This document shows, in pieces, positions 11,865 to 23,342 of a stretch of DNA of 64,000 bases. The position numbers and the translations under genes are program-made. A model generated the notes under the pieces. It searched no databases and was not told the origin of the DNA. It was given only the letters and a program-made list of their open reading frames with translations. The stretch is from Agapetus fuscipes (taxonomy: Eukaryota; Arthropoda; Insecta; Trichoptera; Glossosomatidae), in contig OX637350.1 in NCBI GenBank assembly GCA_951799405.1, forward strand, positions 6,061,852-6,125,851. Direction: 5' to 3'. Numbering within the stretch: position 1 is the stretch's first letter; each line of letters starts with the position of its first letter.

Positions 11865-12092
11865 TATGTATATATATTTGAGGTTCATATTAAATGCATT
11901 CCCACAAGCAGGCATGTATAATTTCGCGCTAACACATGCCGCATGTGGACCTACAATATAAAAATCCAATCTCAAATGAACGTAAGCCCTGCAACTCTTG
12001 CCGACCTTCCCTGAAACAGGGGTGACATTAGCAGAATGAACCATTTTTTACAGTATGGGTGGTCAGCCTCATACCAACCTATAAGTCAAGGA
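11865..12092 (-). mobile_element. family A repeat (A1), main part of the split copy
   Basis: This is an almost consensus complement, including CACATGCCGCATGTGGACCT and ending TATAAGTCAAGGAA. It sits inside a LINE 3' end: LINE sequence is found at 12093 and again at 10392. Confidence 0.85.
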
Positions 12093-12222
12093 ACCTCTTT
12101 AAATTTATTCATATGTATCACATTTTTCATGCATTTCTTTCTTTTACATTCGCTTTGTAAATCCCAATCTTTCACAATTTCACCAATCTGATCCAGCCAT
12201 ACTTTCATTGTTGTGCTGAAAA
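12093..12222 (-). pseudogene. LINE 3' coding fragment, part 1 of a copy split by family A
   Basis: The minus strand encodes VWLDQIGEIVKDWDLQSECK and continues CMKNVIHMNKFKEV. This matches EWLDQIGEIAKEWNLQSENK onward in the intact LINE. It stops after KEV exactly where a family A repeat begins and resumes at 10392. Confidence 0.8.
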
Positions 12223-12310
12223 AGTCCATCGAAGACAAGTCAAAAAACTTAAATAGACCACGGCAACAGATTTCGGAAAGCAACTCTTCTGTGTTAAAAA
12301 CCAGTAAGTT
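12213..12310 (+). repeat. relative of the 28770 dispersed repeat
   Basis: GCTGAAAAAGTCCATCGAAG, ACAAGTCAAAAAACTT and CCACGGCAACAGATTTCGGA align with 28830-28910. It overlaps the edge of the LINE fragment at 12093-12222. Confidence 0.4.
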
Positions 12311-12727
12311 CAAAACTCGTATGCATATAGTTCAGAGTTGTATCTTCTTTACCATATTAATTATTATTATATGCTCGACATTTCGGAATACTCATATGTA
12401 AAGTAAAGTTATAGAAATAGTAAATATTATTGGTGATATCGTGTTTATTGATTATCTGCAGTACATATCGTTTGACAAACGCGTTGAATTGAAATAGCCA
12501 TCGAAATTTACTGGCAACACGGTTTCCAAAATTAGTATAACCGAAGTCATCCTGTGTGGGCATAAACGTAGCTACATGATGATACAAACAGTTGAGTATG
12601 TTGGAGCTATCGGAGCTCAGGGGAAAACTGGTAATTGAAAGTTGTACAAACGTTATATAGTATGGAAGCTAATAAATGTGCAATTTATCAAAGTGCGTAT
12701 TGCGTTTGACATTTGCAACTGTTATAA

Positions 12728-12895
12728 ATGCTCAAACCCTCCTCGTACCCGTGCCGTATGTATGTGTCAGAAGGAGCCACACTATATGAATGCTCGTACA
12801 AAATAATATATTTTGATATTAGCGGAAGGCCATCCGTGATGTTAAAAGCATCGGCACGACAAAAAAAGGAATACGTTAGATGCGAGATTATAAGT
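12728..12895 (+). mobile_element. repeat R, 5' part
   Basis: GCTCAAACCCTCCTCGTACC, GTATGTATGTGTCAGAAGGA and GCGGAAGGCCATCCGTGATG align with the minus strand of 33147-32990. No tail is visible. Confidence 0.6.
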
Positions 12896-12912
12896 GCAAA
12901 TGTAAACTAAAT

Positions 12913-13157
12913 CGAATCTTAATCTTAGCTGCAAAGATATATATCATTTAAGATTCATATGAAACGCATTACCACAAGCAGACATGTATAATTTTGCGCT
13001 AACACATGCCGCATGTGGACCTGCAATATACCCAATCTCAAATGAACATAAGCCCTGCAACTCTTGCCGACCTTCCCTGAAACAGGGGTGACATTGGCAA
13101 AGTGAACCATTTTTACAGTATGGGTGGTCAGCCTCATATCAACCTATAAGTCAAGTA
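12913..13157 (-). mobile_element. family A repeat (A1)
   Basis: Full-length complement, from TTAATCTTAGCTGCAAAGAT to CCTATAAGTCAAG, with CACATGCCGCATGTGGACCT in the middle. Confidence 0.85.
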
Positions 13158-13963
13158 ATAATAGTGATAATTTTCTAATACAAGGTTTTTCTAATTTGAT
13201 AAAATCATGAATTTTGAACTAATACACTTTTATGAAACAGTGTACTACAAATCACAGCAAAATAATATTTGGTTCAAATTTGATGTAAATGTTAATGTTG
13301 GAAGGATTCAAATAAAACGCAAGAATGGATAATCTTTTTTTAGGGTTTTTCAATTTCCCCGGTAATGCGATTCAATTCAGTGACGGACAATAAGCATTTA
13401 TAATTAAATTTATTCATTCTCGCGGCAGTGCCAATGTTTCCACGAAAAACATCATAATAATTTCCGACCCCGACGTGTGTAGGTACTGTATACGTAATTA
13501 AATGAAAATAATGAAAACTGAATGAATAAATTCGCAATCCTAAAGCAAACAGAAAATGTACATTTTGAATTATATTTCCGTTTTTACAATAACTAACCCT
13601 TTATTATTATTATCATCCGGATTATTATTTTTTCATTTCGGCCGAATTTGAGTTCTGGGGAAAACTGTCAGTCCGAACAAATGATATTTGTTTAGTTTAC
13701 AAAAATACAAAACACGCCGGTAATTAAAAATAAATTGCGATTGTCATCAAATCAGCCTTCGGCTGCAAATAATTGTCAAAAATATCAATTAAAATTGGTG
13801 ATTACACAAGCTATTATTTGATTTATTTTTATTTAAAAAAATTACAATCTCAGTTTTCGTTTATTTTTTTCCATTTGTAATTCACGAAATCAGTACTTTC
13901 AATTGATTATATAATCTATTCTGTTATCAACCTGTGAAAAGGAATACATTGGCTAAGCCTTAG
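13158..13963. other. intronic DNA, nothing assigned
   Basis: AT-rich; short open frames only. Confidence 0.5.
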
Positions 13964-14113
13964 CTTGTACTTTAACTATAAAACTTAGTTTAAACTCAAC
14001 CGTAGTATTCTACTTAAATGTATGAAAAATAAAACAGTGGCGATTAGTTTTCATACATTTTTGTTAAAACGCTACGGTTGAGTTTTTAAAGTGTATATGT
14101 ATGCTTTACGTAC
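13964..14113. mobile_element. family P palindromic MITE, copy 2
   Basis: TTAGTTTAAACTCAACCGTA and TTAAATGTATGAAAA pair with TTTTCATACATTTTTGTTAA and AACGCTACGGTTGAGTTTTT. Confidence 0.7.
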
Positions 14114-14114
14114 T

Positions 14115-14356
14115 GTACCCTTAGTACGAGTTGCAAAACTTAAGAAAAGTAAAGATTACAGAAAATATTAAAGAGTGATTTCTTCCAAAATCTGCCGTTT
14201 TTGTTTCTTACACATTATGGTCTTAGCAAATGAGTTACAGTGATGAAGAAAATCAAGTTCAAACTAACAAAAACGGCAGATTTTGGGAGTAATCACTCTT
14301 TAATAATTGCCGTAAACTTAACATTACTCAAGTTTTGCAACTCGTACTAAGGGTAC
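14115..14356. mobile_element. MITE Q, 242 bp, long inverted repeats
   Basis: GTACCCTTAGTACGAGTTGC at the left pairs with GCAACTCGTACTAAGGGTAC at the right. Pairing continues inward to AAAATCTGCCGTTTTTGTT and AACAAAAACGGCAGATTTT, with a break of about 25 bases. Confidence 0.78.
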
Positions 14357-14896
14357 TGGCTAATGTTTAGAGCGTTATTTATGTAGGCGCATCCATAATG
14401 ATTTGCAGGCTCCGTCAGCATGTAGAGTTGCGCCGACGTAGTTTGGCAGTCGGAAAGCTAATTATCGCGCCTGACCACTGCGACGCCGGCGCTCCCGTTT
14501 AGTTTTTTGCTTCGGGACCAAATGGCCAATCGCGGCTACGGCTGTGGGAGGGGGAATCAGCCCGCGGTTGCAGCGTTCTGATTAAATAGTTGACGAGTCC
14601 TCTTTGAAATTGAAATAAATATTTTAGGAGCGACCAGTCGACGATACATTTCGATGTGTTTATAGGAATGTGGTCTTTTCATCAAATGGAGCTTTTAATT
14701 GATCATAACAGTAGGGACTATTTTCAATCGTACATTAAACGTGAAAATAACAAGGAAACTATACTTTGATAAGTTTTACACAGTTTAATGGTTTTTCAGG
14801 ATTTTAGCTTTTTTGATGTCTTGATAGTGTAACATTAAACATATCTCATGCCATATTTATATCGAACATATTTCGGAGTGGTTCGCGTTAAGCTGG

Positions 14897-14992
14897 CATA
14901 CCTTCCTGCAAAAATAAATAGGTTCCACTCGCCACATGCGGAACCCTTCGGGGATAACGCGACAAGAAGTTACACTATATCTGTAGCTTAGG
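14897..14992 (+). mobile_element. S2 tail module, solo
   Basis: GCAAAAATAAATAGGTTCCA, CTCGCCACATGCGGAACCC and GTTACACTATATCTGTAGCTTA match the last about 95 bases of S2. No tRNA-like head is attached. Confidence 0.65.
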
Positions 14993-17520
14993 TGCTCTTA
15001 GTAGCTTTATAATTTATGAAAAAGCTTTTGCATGCATATACTAATAATATACTAATATTTTCAAATAAAACGTGCAAAATCTACGTATGAAATTGACAAT
15101 TACCAAATGACATTGTTTTCTTTATTTCTGTATTAGTTCTTGTGTAGGTATGCACACATGATATACTAATCCTAGCGGATACCGAACATCCAGCGTCATG
15201 TTTTATTGTTATTGTTACATGCTACAGTATTTCAAGTAAAACTCGGAGATAAATTCAAATGAACGTGCTCAAAAGGATACAGGGCCGGAGCGAGACACGG
15301 CGGCCACTTTTACGACTCGAATATAAAATGGCTGAATAATAATTTTGCCCGGGCGTGTTATTTTATTGACCCAATCATGGGTCATCCGAACAGCTCTTTC
15401 CAATTACTGCGACAGCTTACTAGGTAGAACGTTTACAAACTGGCAAACGCGAGCCAAGCAATAAAATTTCACGGGTGAGCTAGTTGTCCCGCGCGCGCCC
15501 GTACGTGACCTGCGCTTCCACTGGCGCTGGACATGGTGGTAGCTGCGGCCGCCACCAACATATCAAGTACTTTCCATGTACAAATTCAAGAGAATGAACC
15601 ATAATTGGAACGTTTACTTTCTTTTGTTTATGTGCAAATTTTTGAGAATGAAACATTTGTGAATAATTTGTTATCATCTGACAAATTATCATATATAAAC
15701 TGTACTGACAATCTATTTTGGATTATTCATACATACTTCAGACGATTAGATGATACTTAGATACTATAATGTTTAAGAAACAATTTCCTTTGAATTTTGA
15801 ATGCATTGTAGCAAATGAACCATATTGTTTGGTAATTCTTTGATTCACACTTCAATGTTATTTTCAGAAATAAAATAACAGTCAAAGTTCACTTTTTGAG
15901 ATGTTTGCTTTAAGCCATTGGAAAAAAACATTTCTTATTTGAGATAAATTATATTAACCAGGTGAACTTTAATTAAAAAAAACTTCCTTTACAAAACATG
16001 AAAAGTTCTCACTGAAAATTAATTCCGAGTCAAAAAAATATTCAGAATTCAATTTATGACCTCTACCAATTTATGTTGTTTGAGCCACATAACTTCTTAC
16101 ATCACCGCTAACTAAAATAAGATTCCAAAATGAACAAAAACAATTTCACTAGAAACTAAAATAGGAAAGATATTCAACAGTAATATTTCTGGCATTTGCT
16201 ACGATTTGTCGTAGACATCAACGTGGTACGCTCTTGTCTTGCCTGCGGAACCCCCTACTACTTTTGCGGTTCTCTCTACGCCCAGTTGCAATCATGCAGT
16301 GACGGAAGTAGGTACTCGGGCATGCTCAGCCTCGTCCCTGCACTCCCGCATATTTATTGTATTGAAATTGGTCACGAAAATTGTGCACCGGGAATGCAAG
16401 AGTTAAAGGGGAAGTCTCGAACATGCTGTGAAAGATTTAGGAGTAATCTTTGTAACACAACATGAATAAAATACAAAATGCTTATTTTGTTTCCGTATTC
16501 CTTGTTTTGTCGCTTTCCGTCATGCATTTCTGGACATAAGCCTTTTGGTGTTTTTTTTTGGTAGAAAATAATCAATATCATTTTAGAAGAATACTAATTT
16601 AAATACACGGTTTCTACTGATGATTGATATGTTCATGAAGAATTGCTAATAAAAATACATATGTCTACTCTTTATTGCAAAAATATTTAAAAAAAAAATC
16701 ATATGAATTAGGTTATATTATTCCTATACTGTGGGAGTGTTCAGGATAGACCGTAAAATCGTATAAACATTTCTTTTGTCCCTAATATTAATAAAAAAAA
16801 CAATTGATTAACTGATATTCAACCCTTTATCTTGTTCTCTTATTTATAATTTTTTTTTTGAAATAATAATTTCAAGTCGAATGGACCGAAATAATACGAG
16901 TACTTGTTTCGTACAGAATACATTATTTCTCGAATCTTATCACCACGATGCGAGTTAATTGTCACATTCGGTGCCTATTGTTTTTGTACATACGCACGGA
17001 TACGCGTAGGTGTTTTTGGTGTATCCGTAATGTAAATACGTAATATTCGGCGTAGGCTCTTTGTGCGTTCCGGCATTTGTTCGCGGCCGGATAAGATTAG
17101 CTGGGAACGGAACGAAAAACCGCCCCCACACCCTCTCGCAGCCCAACCCCCCAAAAAAGGGATGGAAATTTACACTCAAATATTAAAGCGATAACGATTT
17201 GTGGACGTGCAGTAATCTAATTACTACCACAGATGGAATGGGTGTATGGGAATATGTGAAAATAATGCGCAAGCTGTTTTTTTATTTATCCGCCTTTTTA
17301 TTTTTGAAGCTAAATACAAATCAATGGATATGGCAGGACTTTTTAAAGATGTGTAGGTTGGTAAAAGGAAACATCATTTTGAAATATTTTTTAAAGATGG
17401 ACAACAATTCAGTTGTATGTTGAACCACCAACTCTGATTGAAAGGAATGAGCCTCCGATGATCAGGGTTTAGTTTATACTGATTTATTGAGTCAATTCTT
17501 TCCCTTCTTTACTAAAAAAT
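14993..17520. other. intronic DNA, nothing assigned
   Basis: GC-richer patches at 15270-15560, 16220-16400 and 17000-17160 break an AT-rich background. An 89-codon frame at 16196-16465 is Cys-rich (eight Cys) but shows no family signature. Confidence 0.45.
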
Positions 17521-17578
17521 CTTATGCATATATAATCATATGCATATATAATTATATGCATATATAATTATATGCATA
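17521..17578. repeat. AT tandem repeat, about 18-bp unit
   Basis: About three units of ATATGCATATATAATTAT, each containing the ATATGCATAT palindrome. A further unit lies at 17886-17905, beyond an inserted retroposon. Confidence 0.85.
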
Positions 17579-17884
17579 TTTATTTATTTATTTATTTATT
17601 TATTCACAATCATACACCAACAGGTACAACATAAAAATAGCACATTAGGCAAATTAACAAAAGAAGAAATCATGTTGCACCCCATTACCGGTGTAAGCGT
17701 AATACAATGTGATAAAAAAAGCACACAAAAATATCAAGATAATTTCACTTACATACTAAGGATAAAAACATTTTTTTTTAAAACGGAATACAACATTCAA
17801 AAATTCAAACAACAATAATAAAATAATATAAATAGAAGTAGTAGGGAAGAAAGAAAGGGGAAGGGGAAGGGAAGGGAAAAAATG
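17579..17884 (-). mobile_element. retroposon 3' end with (AAAT)n tail inserted in the tandem repeat
   Basis: On the minus strand, about 270 bases of unrecognised sequence end TACCTGTTGGTGTATGATTG, TGAATAAATAAATAAAT. The far end is a GGGAAGGGGAAG tract. TAATCATATGCATATATAAT occurs on both sides (17534-17553 and 17885-17904), compatible with a target duplication. The TGAATAAATAAATAAAT tail is usual for several insect LINE 3' UTRs; the clade is unknown. Confidence 0.6.
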
Positions 17885-18540
17885 TAATCATATGCATATA
17901 TAATAATACATGCATGGTATAAGAATTTCTATACATGGTAACTTTTCTAGCTTAAGAAACAAATAATAATTATTGAATACGTATTGAAAAGTATTTAAAT
18001 CTTTTGAAAAAATATTTTGTTTTTTTTATTTGAATGTTTTTTTCGGCTGTAAATAAAGTAATATGTCTTCAAAATACTGAAATTCTCATAATCGAAATCA
18101 TCTAAGCTATTTATTTACCTGACTTACAATAATGAATATTACGCTAAATGTGTTGTTTAAATATTTGTTTTATTATTAAATATTTAATGCTGCGTTGAAA
18201 GCTGAGAGAGATTTTTGGTTAAACGTACTTTTCCCTTCTGAGAAAAACGAGATTTCCAACTAAAGATTATTTCGAGTACACAGTGAAATATTTTAGTTGT
18301 ACTTTCGAAATGCTTTATAATTGCTAATGGTTAATTAGTGTTCCGACCCGCAGAACCCGTGAAAAACTTTGTAGCTTATTGCTTTCTGAGAATTGAAGAA
18401 CATGTGTAATTTGTTTTGAATATAACAACTAAAGTTACTTTAAATAACAGTTTTACACTCACAGAGATCATAAAATATTTAAAATAATTGTCGTGCTAGA
18501 TACAATGTTAAATTAAACATTTGTTGATATTTAAAGTTAA

Positions 18541-18831
18541 ATTGTTCAGTTTACTTAAATGTAATTAATTGTTTGTATTCCTTGACTTATAGATTGGTAT
18601 GAGGCTGACCACCCATACTGTAAAAAATGGTTCACTTTGCCTATGTCACCCCTGTTTCAGGGAAGGTCGGCAAGAGTTGCAGGGCTTATGTTCATTCGAG
18701 ATTGAGTTTTTTATATTGTAGGTCCACATGCGGCATGTGTTAGCGCGAAATTATACATGTCTGCTTGTGAGAATGCGTTTAATATGAACCTTAAATGATA
18801 TATATCTTTGCAGCTTAGATTTAGATTTAGA
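18541..18831 (+). mobile_element. family A repeat (A1)
   Basis: The body starts at 18577 (ATTCCTTGACTTATAG), with TAATTAATTGTTTG upstream resembling the long 5' form. It ends GCAGCTTAGATTTAGATTTA. Close to consensus. Confidence 0.87.
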
Positions 18832-19089
18832 CTACAAAGCACATAAAGATGCTTTTCTAGTTTTCAAATATTTTTCAATTGTTTTTTTCTTATAACAAAG
18901 ATTAGTATTTGTTTTGTTTAAGGCTCAATTGGTTAAACTTGCGCTATCTTAGTTAAAACCTGGTGATCAAACACGATAAATACAGAAATGATTCAGTATT
19001 TAGGAAATTTTTGTTATTCACTAGCCCGAAAAGAAAAAAATATTTCATAAACAGAGAATAGAATTTCTTCAAATAAACAAAACCGCGCA

Positions 19090-19178
19090 AAATAAAAAAT
19101 TAGTTCCACTCGCCACATGAGAAACCCTTCAGAAATAACGTGACAAGAAGCTACACTATATGTGCAGCTTAGTTACAA
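19090..19178 (+). mobile_element. S2 tail module, solo
   Basis: GTTCCACTCGCCACATGAGA and GCTACACTATATGTGCAGCTT match the S2 tail and the copy at 14897. No head is visible upstream. Confidence 0.6.
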
Positions 19179-19737
19179 TTGCGCAAAAATATTTCAGGAA
19201 ATAAGTGTGAAGAAACTTTATAAAAAATGTGATGCACCCAATGTTCGAATTAGAAAAGATAAGATGTGTAAATGCATTGATCATTAAGCAGTATTAAGGT
19301 TGGTAGAATGCAGTTGGGAGCTGGATGGATGGGATGAAATGCAGCCAGAGGGGAGAGATAGCGTTGTATTGAATGGACCCGGGATTCAATGTAGCGTAAA
19401 CCTGCCATTGTTGTCCCTGCATCTTTTTTAGGATAAGGGAATTCTGGAGACTTTTGGTACGAGCAATCTTGTTAGGGAGACGACGAGATGGTATATACAA
19501 AGCTACCCTAAGTATTTTTGCTTATTCACGCAGTATATGTACTTGGATACTCTGTATATTGTACTTACAAATATAATACGACTATACTTTTTTACATATT
19601 GGCTAAAATGACATTTTTTTACATAGTAATAGTTGTAATATTTATTAACAAATAATGTAAATAAATACTTAATAAAATACAAATTGTTACTTAAAAATGA
19701 AAATGTGGTACTAAATTTGAATATTTCATGTGAAATC

Positions 19738-19860
19738 GGTGTTATGGCCGAGGGAATCAAGTGGCTGATCTTTCTAGCGTATTTGAAATAGAATAACACT
19801 TGTTCGATCCCCGTTTGGGTCATTTGACCATAACTTTGATCCTGGTTCAACAGATCTCAT
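19738..19860 (+). mobile_element. S4 SINE, tRNA-Ser/Leu-like head
   Basis: GTTATGGCCGAGGGAATCAA has the GGCCGAG signature of class II tRNAs. It is followed by GCGTATTTGAAATAGAATA and the B-box-like TTGTTCGATCCCCG. It shares a head with 32566-32660. Confidence 0.6.
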
Positions 19861-20655
19861 TGAATAATTATTAATTAATAATTCATTAAAATATACAATG
19901 ATTTTTTTTTAATTGATGACATTAATATCTCTTTCAGGCCAAGAAAAAAAGGTTGGTGAATTTTATTCCTCTTCACAAACCTATTGAAAAAAGTGTTTGT
20001 TTTTAAGTTTTTGCAGGTGAAACGCAGAAAGACTTATTCGCCTAAAATTAATTTCTGGATTCCAGTTTTAATAAAAGGGGCTGGGACATAGGAAAAAAAA
20101 CAATTAGAACAAGGCGTGGATTGCAGCAGTGAGTGGCTTTTTAGGTCGGCGTCGCTAACAAGGTAAAGAGCCACCAATTTAAAAGTGGTTCAGGATTTTA
20201 CATGCAATTCTGGTAATTGTATTAAAGTTAATGCGCCCGGCTAGCAGCGCGTGGAGGAGCAGAGACTGCCGCTGCAATGGTTGGTGAAAGGACGACACTA
20301 GAATGCAAGCGGGCTATGAAAAAAATTCTGACAAAAGTTACGATTTATGAAATTCGCTTTAACATCAGAGGTAAAGAGTTTTATGCAACCTAAAGTGCTC
20401 TAAATGCTAGTATTGTCAAAAATTAAAACAAATGAGCTTTTTTCTGTACAAGGTAAAAAACATGAAGAAACGGTTACCTTGGACTAATATGACGTTAATA
20501 TCATTCACATATACTAAGTTAACAAAATCTAAATTTTAAAAAACCCCATGATATAATCTCTATACCAAATATCAGTACCTACGAACGTAAAATAAATACT
20601 GTTTTTTTAAAGGGTCTACTAATTCAATTAAAATTCAACTATACATTTGAATCAT

Positions 20656-20728
20656 AGAGGAGGCAAATATGTAGATGCCCTGTTCTCCTTTAGCGGAATG
20701 GCGACAGAGTAACAGTTACAGTTACAAT
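20656..20728 (+). pseudogene. LINE 3'-most scrap with TTACAG tail
   Basis: The sequence GAGGAGGCAAATATGTAGATG ... TTTAGCGGAATGGCGACAG matches the last codons and short 3' UTR of the full LINE. It ends in two or three TTACAG/TAACAG units, equivalent to the (TACAG)n tail at 28478-28500. Confidence 0.65.
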
Positions 20729-20740
20729 GATAAACGTACT

Positions 20741-21195
20741 TTTTTTTTAAAGAAATCTTGTACGAGAGACTCCCTAGATTCTAGAGACTCTAGGGGTCTA
20801 TGGACACTTGTTGTAGTGCCGCAGAGGTGTACGAGCTTGGTTGTCACTACAAAGCGCCAATACTTAAGCAAAACCCAGTTGCTGTAAGGCTGGATGGATC
20901 ATTTAGTGACCGGTCTTTGGTAAAGGCTTTATGATATTTTTTCAACCCAGCGAAGAGCATATTTGGAAATATAAATGGTAGGTATATTTTTGTGCTTCGC
21001 CGGGATCCGAATCCACAACCTTCCATTTACGAGTCCAAAGTATTGCCACTGGACTACGGACCGGTCCAAGATGCCAACGACACGCGGTGTACCTGAGCGA
21101 TCACTCATCCAAGTAGCATCCGCGCCCAATGTTGCTTAACTTCGGTGATCTGATGGGAACCGGTGCTTTCAACATGGTATCGTCGTTGCAAACAT
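20741..21195 (-). mobile_element. S1 SINE, chimeric 5S rRNA + tRNA head (second copy)
   Basis: This is the minus-strand copy of the 7747 element with the same module order. The 5S part (21071-21195) extends further 5' and begins with GCAACGACGATACCATGTTG, very close to a normal 5S rRNA start. The tRNA-like part is at about 20996-21066. The tail and polyT (as seen on plus) are at 20741-20760. Substitutions relative to the first copy are spread evenly, so it is an independent old insertion. Confidence 0.85.
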
Positions 21196-21720
21196 GATAT
21201 GTTTCACTTTTTAAGGCATTGTCAAAGCTCTATTAAGAGCTTAAGTTATATTTTAAATGGTGAAGTAGGTATGTTAGTGGTAAAATTCATCCCACGGTAG
21301 TTCAACTTAGCAGTTTTGGTGGAATCACCGTTGGCCGTTGGACCGCAACAAGCGTAGGTGTTATTAAGAATTTCACGTCATCATACATGCATCGTTTTCA
21401 TCACGACCACCCCAGACAATGCTTTAATATTAATTCCTCATAAGCACGCCATAGCCATAACAGACTTGCTTTATTCAAGTGTTGGCTCGTGTACGTCAAC
21501 ACTTGAATCGTCAATTACAAACCTTCGCCCTCCTGAATAATTTCATCTCCCTCGACCCTCCTCCCTTTGCTACTATCCTTCTCTCTCAACTGTTATACCC
21601 CTTTCGTTCTGTACGCTAAAAACAAACAATACTTTTGCTTAAACTTAAATCTGGATTTTACCAAAAAAAACCCAGACACGAGATGCACAAATTGTGTTTA
21701 GCTTCAGGTGAAAACAAAAT

Positions 21721-22250
21721 TTAATGCAACTAAGCTACTAGGGGCAAAGGGTGCCATACAAGCCGATTCCCATCGGTTTCCCGTTTAAAATGAGGCCAAA
21801 ATGATAATAAAGTAGATTGCATGGTTTTAATGTGGGAAAAATACGTATTGTTTCTTTGGTTTAAATGTATTTTTTTACTTTGTGCCTATATTTTTTAACT
21901 ACTTTGTTACATCATTTTAATAGAGAAGCCGATGGGAACCGGCTTCTATGGCACCCTTCGCCACTGTAAGCTACACAATATGTGTAGCTTAATTGAACTC
22001 ATTTAATTTTACAGGTAAGGAGACTAGCCTCACGGAAACAACTTCAGATGAAGTGAAGATTTCTCAGTTCTTTTCCCAAAGGGAGCTGGTTTTCAAATAT
22101 TATTTAGGTTAAGTAAACTTTGCTGGTATTTTATTTCGGGTTTGAAGTAAACACCGAAATGGGAAATCTGTTCTGACACCCTCGGTAGGATTTGAACCAG
22201 AGCTCTCGGCATGGAATGCATTTACTCACTGAGCTATCAACCAGATAGAT
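21721..22250 (-). mobile_element. S2 SINE interrupted by a hAT-like element
   Basis: The head (22160-22250, minus) has GAGTAAATGCATTCCATGCC and a GGTTCAAATCC B box. The body continues down to the CTGTAAAATTAAATGAG module and GTGTAGCTTA. There it is split by the 228-bp insertion at 21739-21966, whose 8-bp target duplication is part of the S2 tail. Confidence 0.78.
21739..21966. mobile_element. 228-bp hAT-like MITE with 8-bp TSD
   Basis: A perfect TSD TAAGCTAC lies at 21731-21738 and 21967-21974. The arms TAGGGGCAAAGGGTGCCATA ... and TATGGCACCCTTCGCCACTG pair over about 40 bp, including GCCGATTCCCATCGG. It is inserted in the tail of an S2 SINE. Confidence 0.85.
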
Positions 22251-22274
22251 GCTAAAAAACAGACGCTTTTTAAA

Positions 22275-22586
22275 GATACCAATTCGACCAGTCCGTAGTC
22301 CAGGTGGTAACACTTCGGACTCGTAACTGGAAGGTCGTGGGTTCGAATCCCGGCGGAGCACAAAAAATATACCATTTATATTTTCAAATTTGCTCCTGCT
22401 GGGTTGAAAAATTCATAAACCTTTACCAAAGACCGGTCATCAAAAAGGTCCATCCAGCCTTACAACAGCTGGGTCTCGCTTGAGCGCTTTCTACAGCGAC
22501 GACCAAGCTCGCAGAGGGCTCTTGAGGTGTGATACACACAAAAACAGCGCTCACCAAATAAATCAGCCTAATTTTTTTTTTTTTTT
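22275..22586 (+). mobile_element. S1 SINE without 5S head, with L2-type 3' tail
   Basis: The tRNA-like head (22286-22352) has a canonical B box GGTTCGAATCC. The same body follows, and then a different 3' tail: AGAGGGCTCTTGAGGTGTGA, then TACACACAAAAACAGCGCTC, ending in AATAAATCAGCCTAATT and polyT. The tail matches the 3' UTR of the L2-like LINE at 23709-23810, so this subfamily is probably mobilised by that LINE. Confidence 0.85.
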
Positions 22587-23342
22587 AAATGGTCGTTTTG
22601 AGGAGTAGGAAAAAATCTATTTATTCAACTATTGATTTTTAATGTATTAAATGCGACTTACAGATATTGTTGATCATGTTTTGAGTAGAGCAGAAATGGA
22701 CTTACCTGATAAAAGGAAAGAGATTTGTTAACAAAATATTGAATGGATGGCATAATGAAAAGTGTTAAATAGTTTTTTGTTGTTGTTACTTAATACATAC
22801 ACAGCTTCTTTAATCAACACTTATTTTTTTGTGTGTTAATCGGATCATAACTCGGATTAACTCGGAGGTTTTTCCACTCGATCATACCCTTAATTATAAA
22901 ATTTAATGCGCATACTTTTTTTGGTAAAATGAAAATTTTATACCACGGGGAGGCCTTTTTCCCTCTCTATGCTGCGTACACTAGAGGGTTGTCTATTATT
23001 ACCACCCGTAGAGATTTTGCAATTTGCAATACCACTTCAACGAAAGTGGAACAAAAATGCAACATAATTTTTATGAGTCACTAAGCGCAAGTAGCCTAAT
23101 TTGTATTTCTTATTCCAATATGCTTTAAACTAAATATCTAATATAGATTTTCTTATGAATATATTTTTTTATGATTATAATTTGTTTAAAGAACTTGAGT
23201 AATATAGAGCCATTTTAAAGTAATATAATACTTTCAAAATGCTTAAATTAAACGCCATTTTTTTAGTTAGATGATTCGTCCAGTCTTGGTTGGTAGAATA
23301 ATTGTTTATTTAAAATCAAAATCACAGGATTGCTAAGGTTAA
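22587..23342. other. intronic DNA, nothing assigned
   Basis: AT-rich with no recognisable repeat, apart from sequence directly upstream of the L2-like fragment. Confidence 0.5.

Noticed and set aside
17521..17578. CRISPR-like or satellite array
   Set aside because: Only about three AT-palindromic units without unique spacers; a simple tandem repeat in a eukaryotic intron.
22286..22352. A functional tRNA gene
   Set aside because: The B box is perfect, but acceptor and anticodon arms do not pair as a cloverleaf and the sequence continues into a SINE body.
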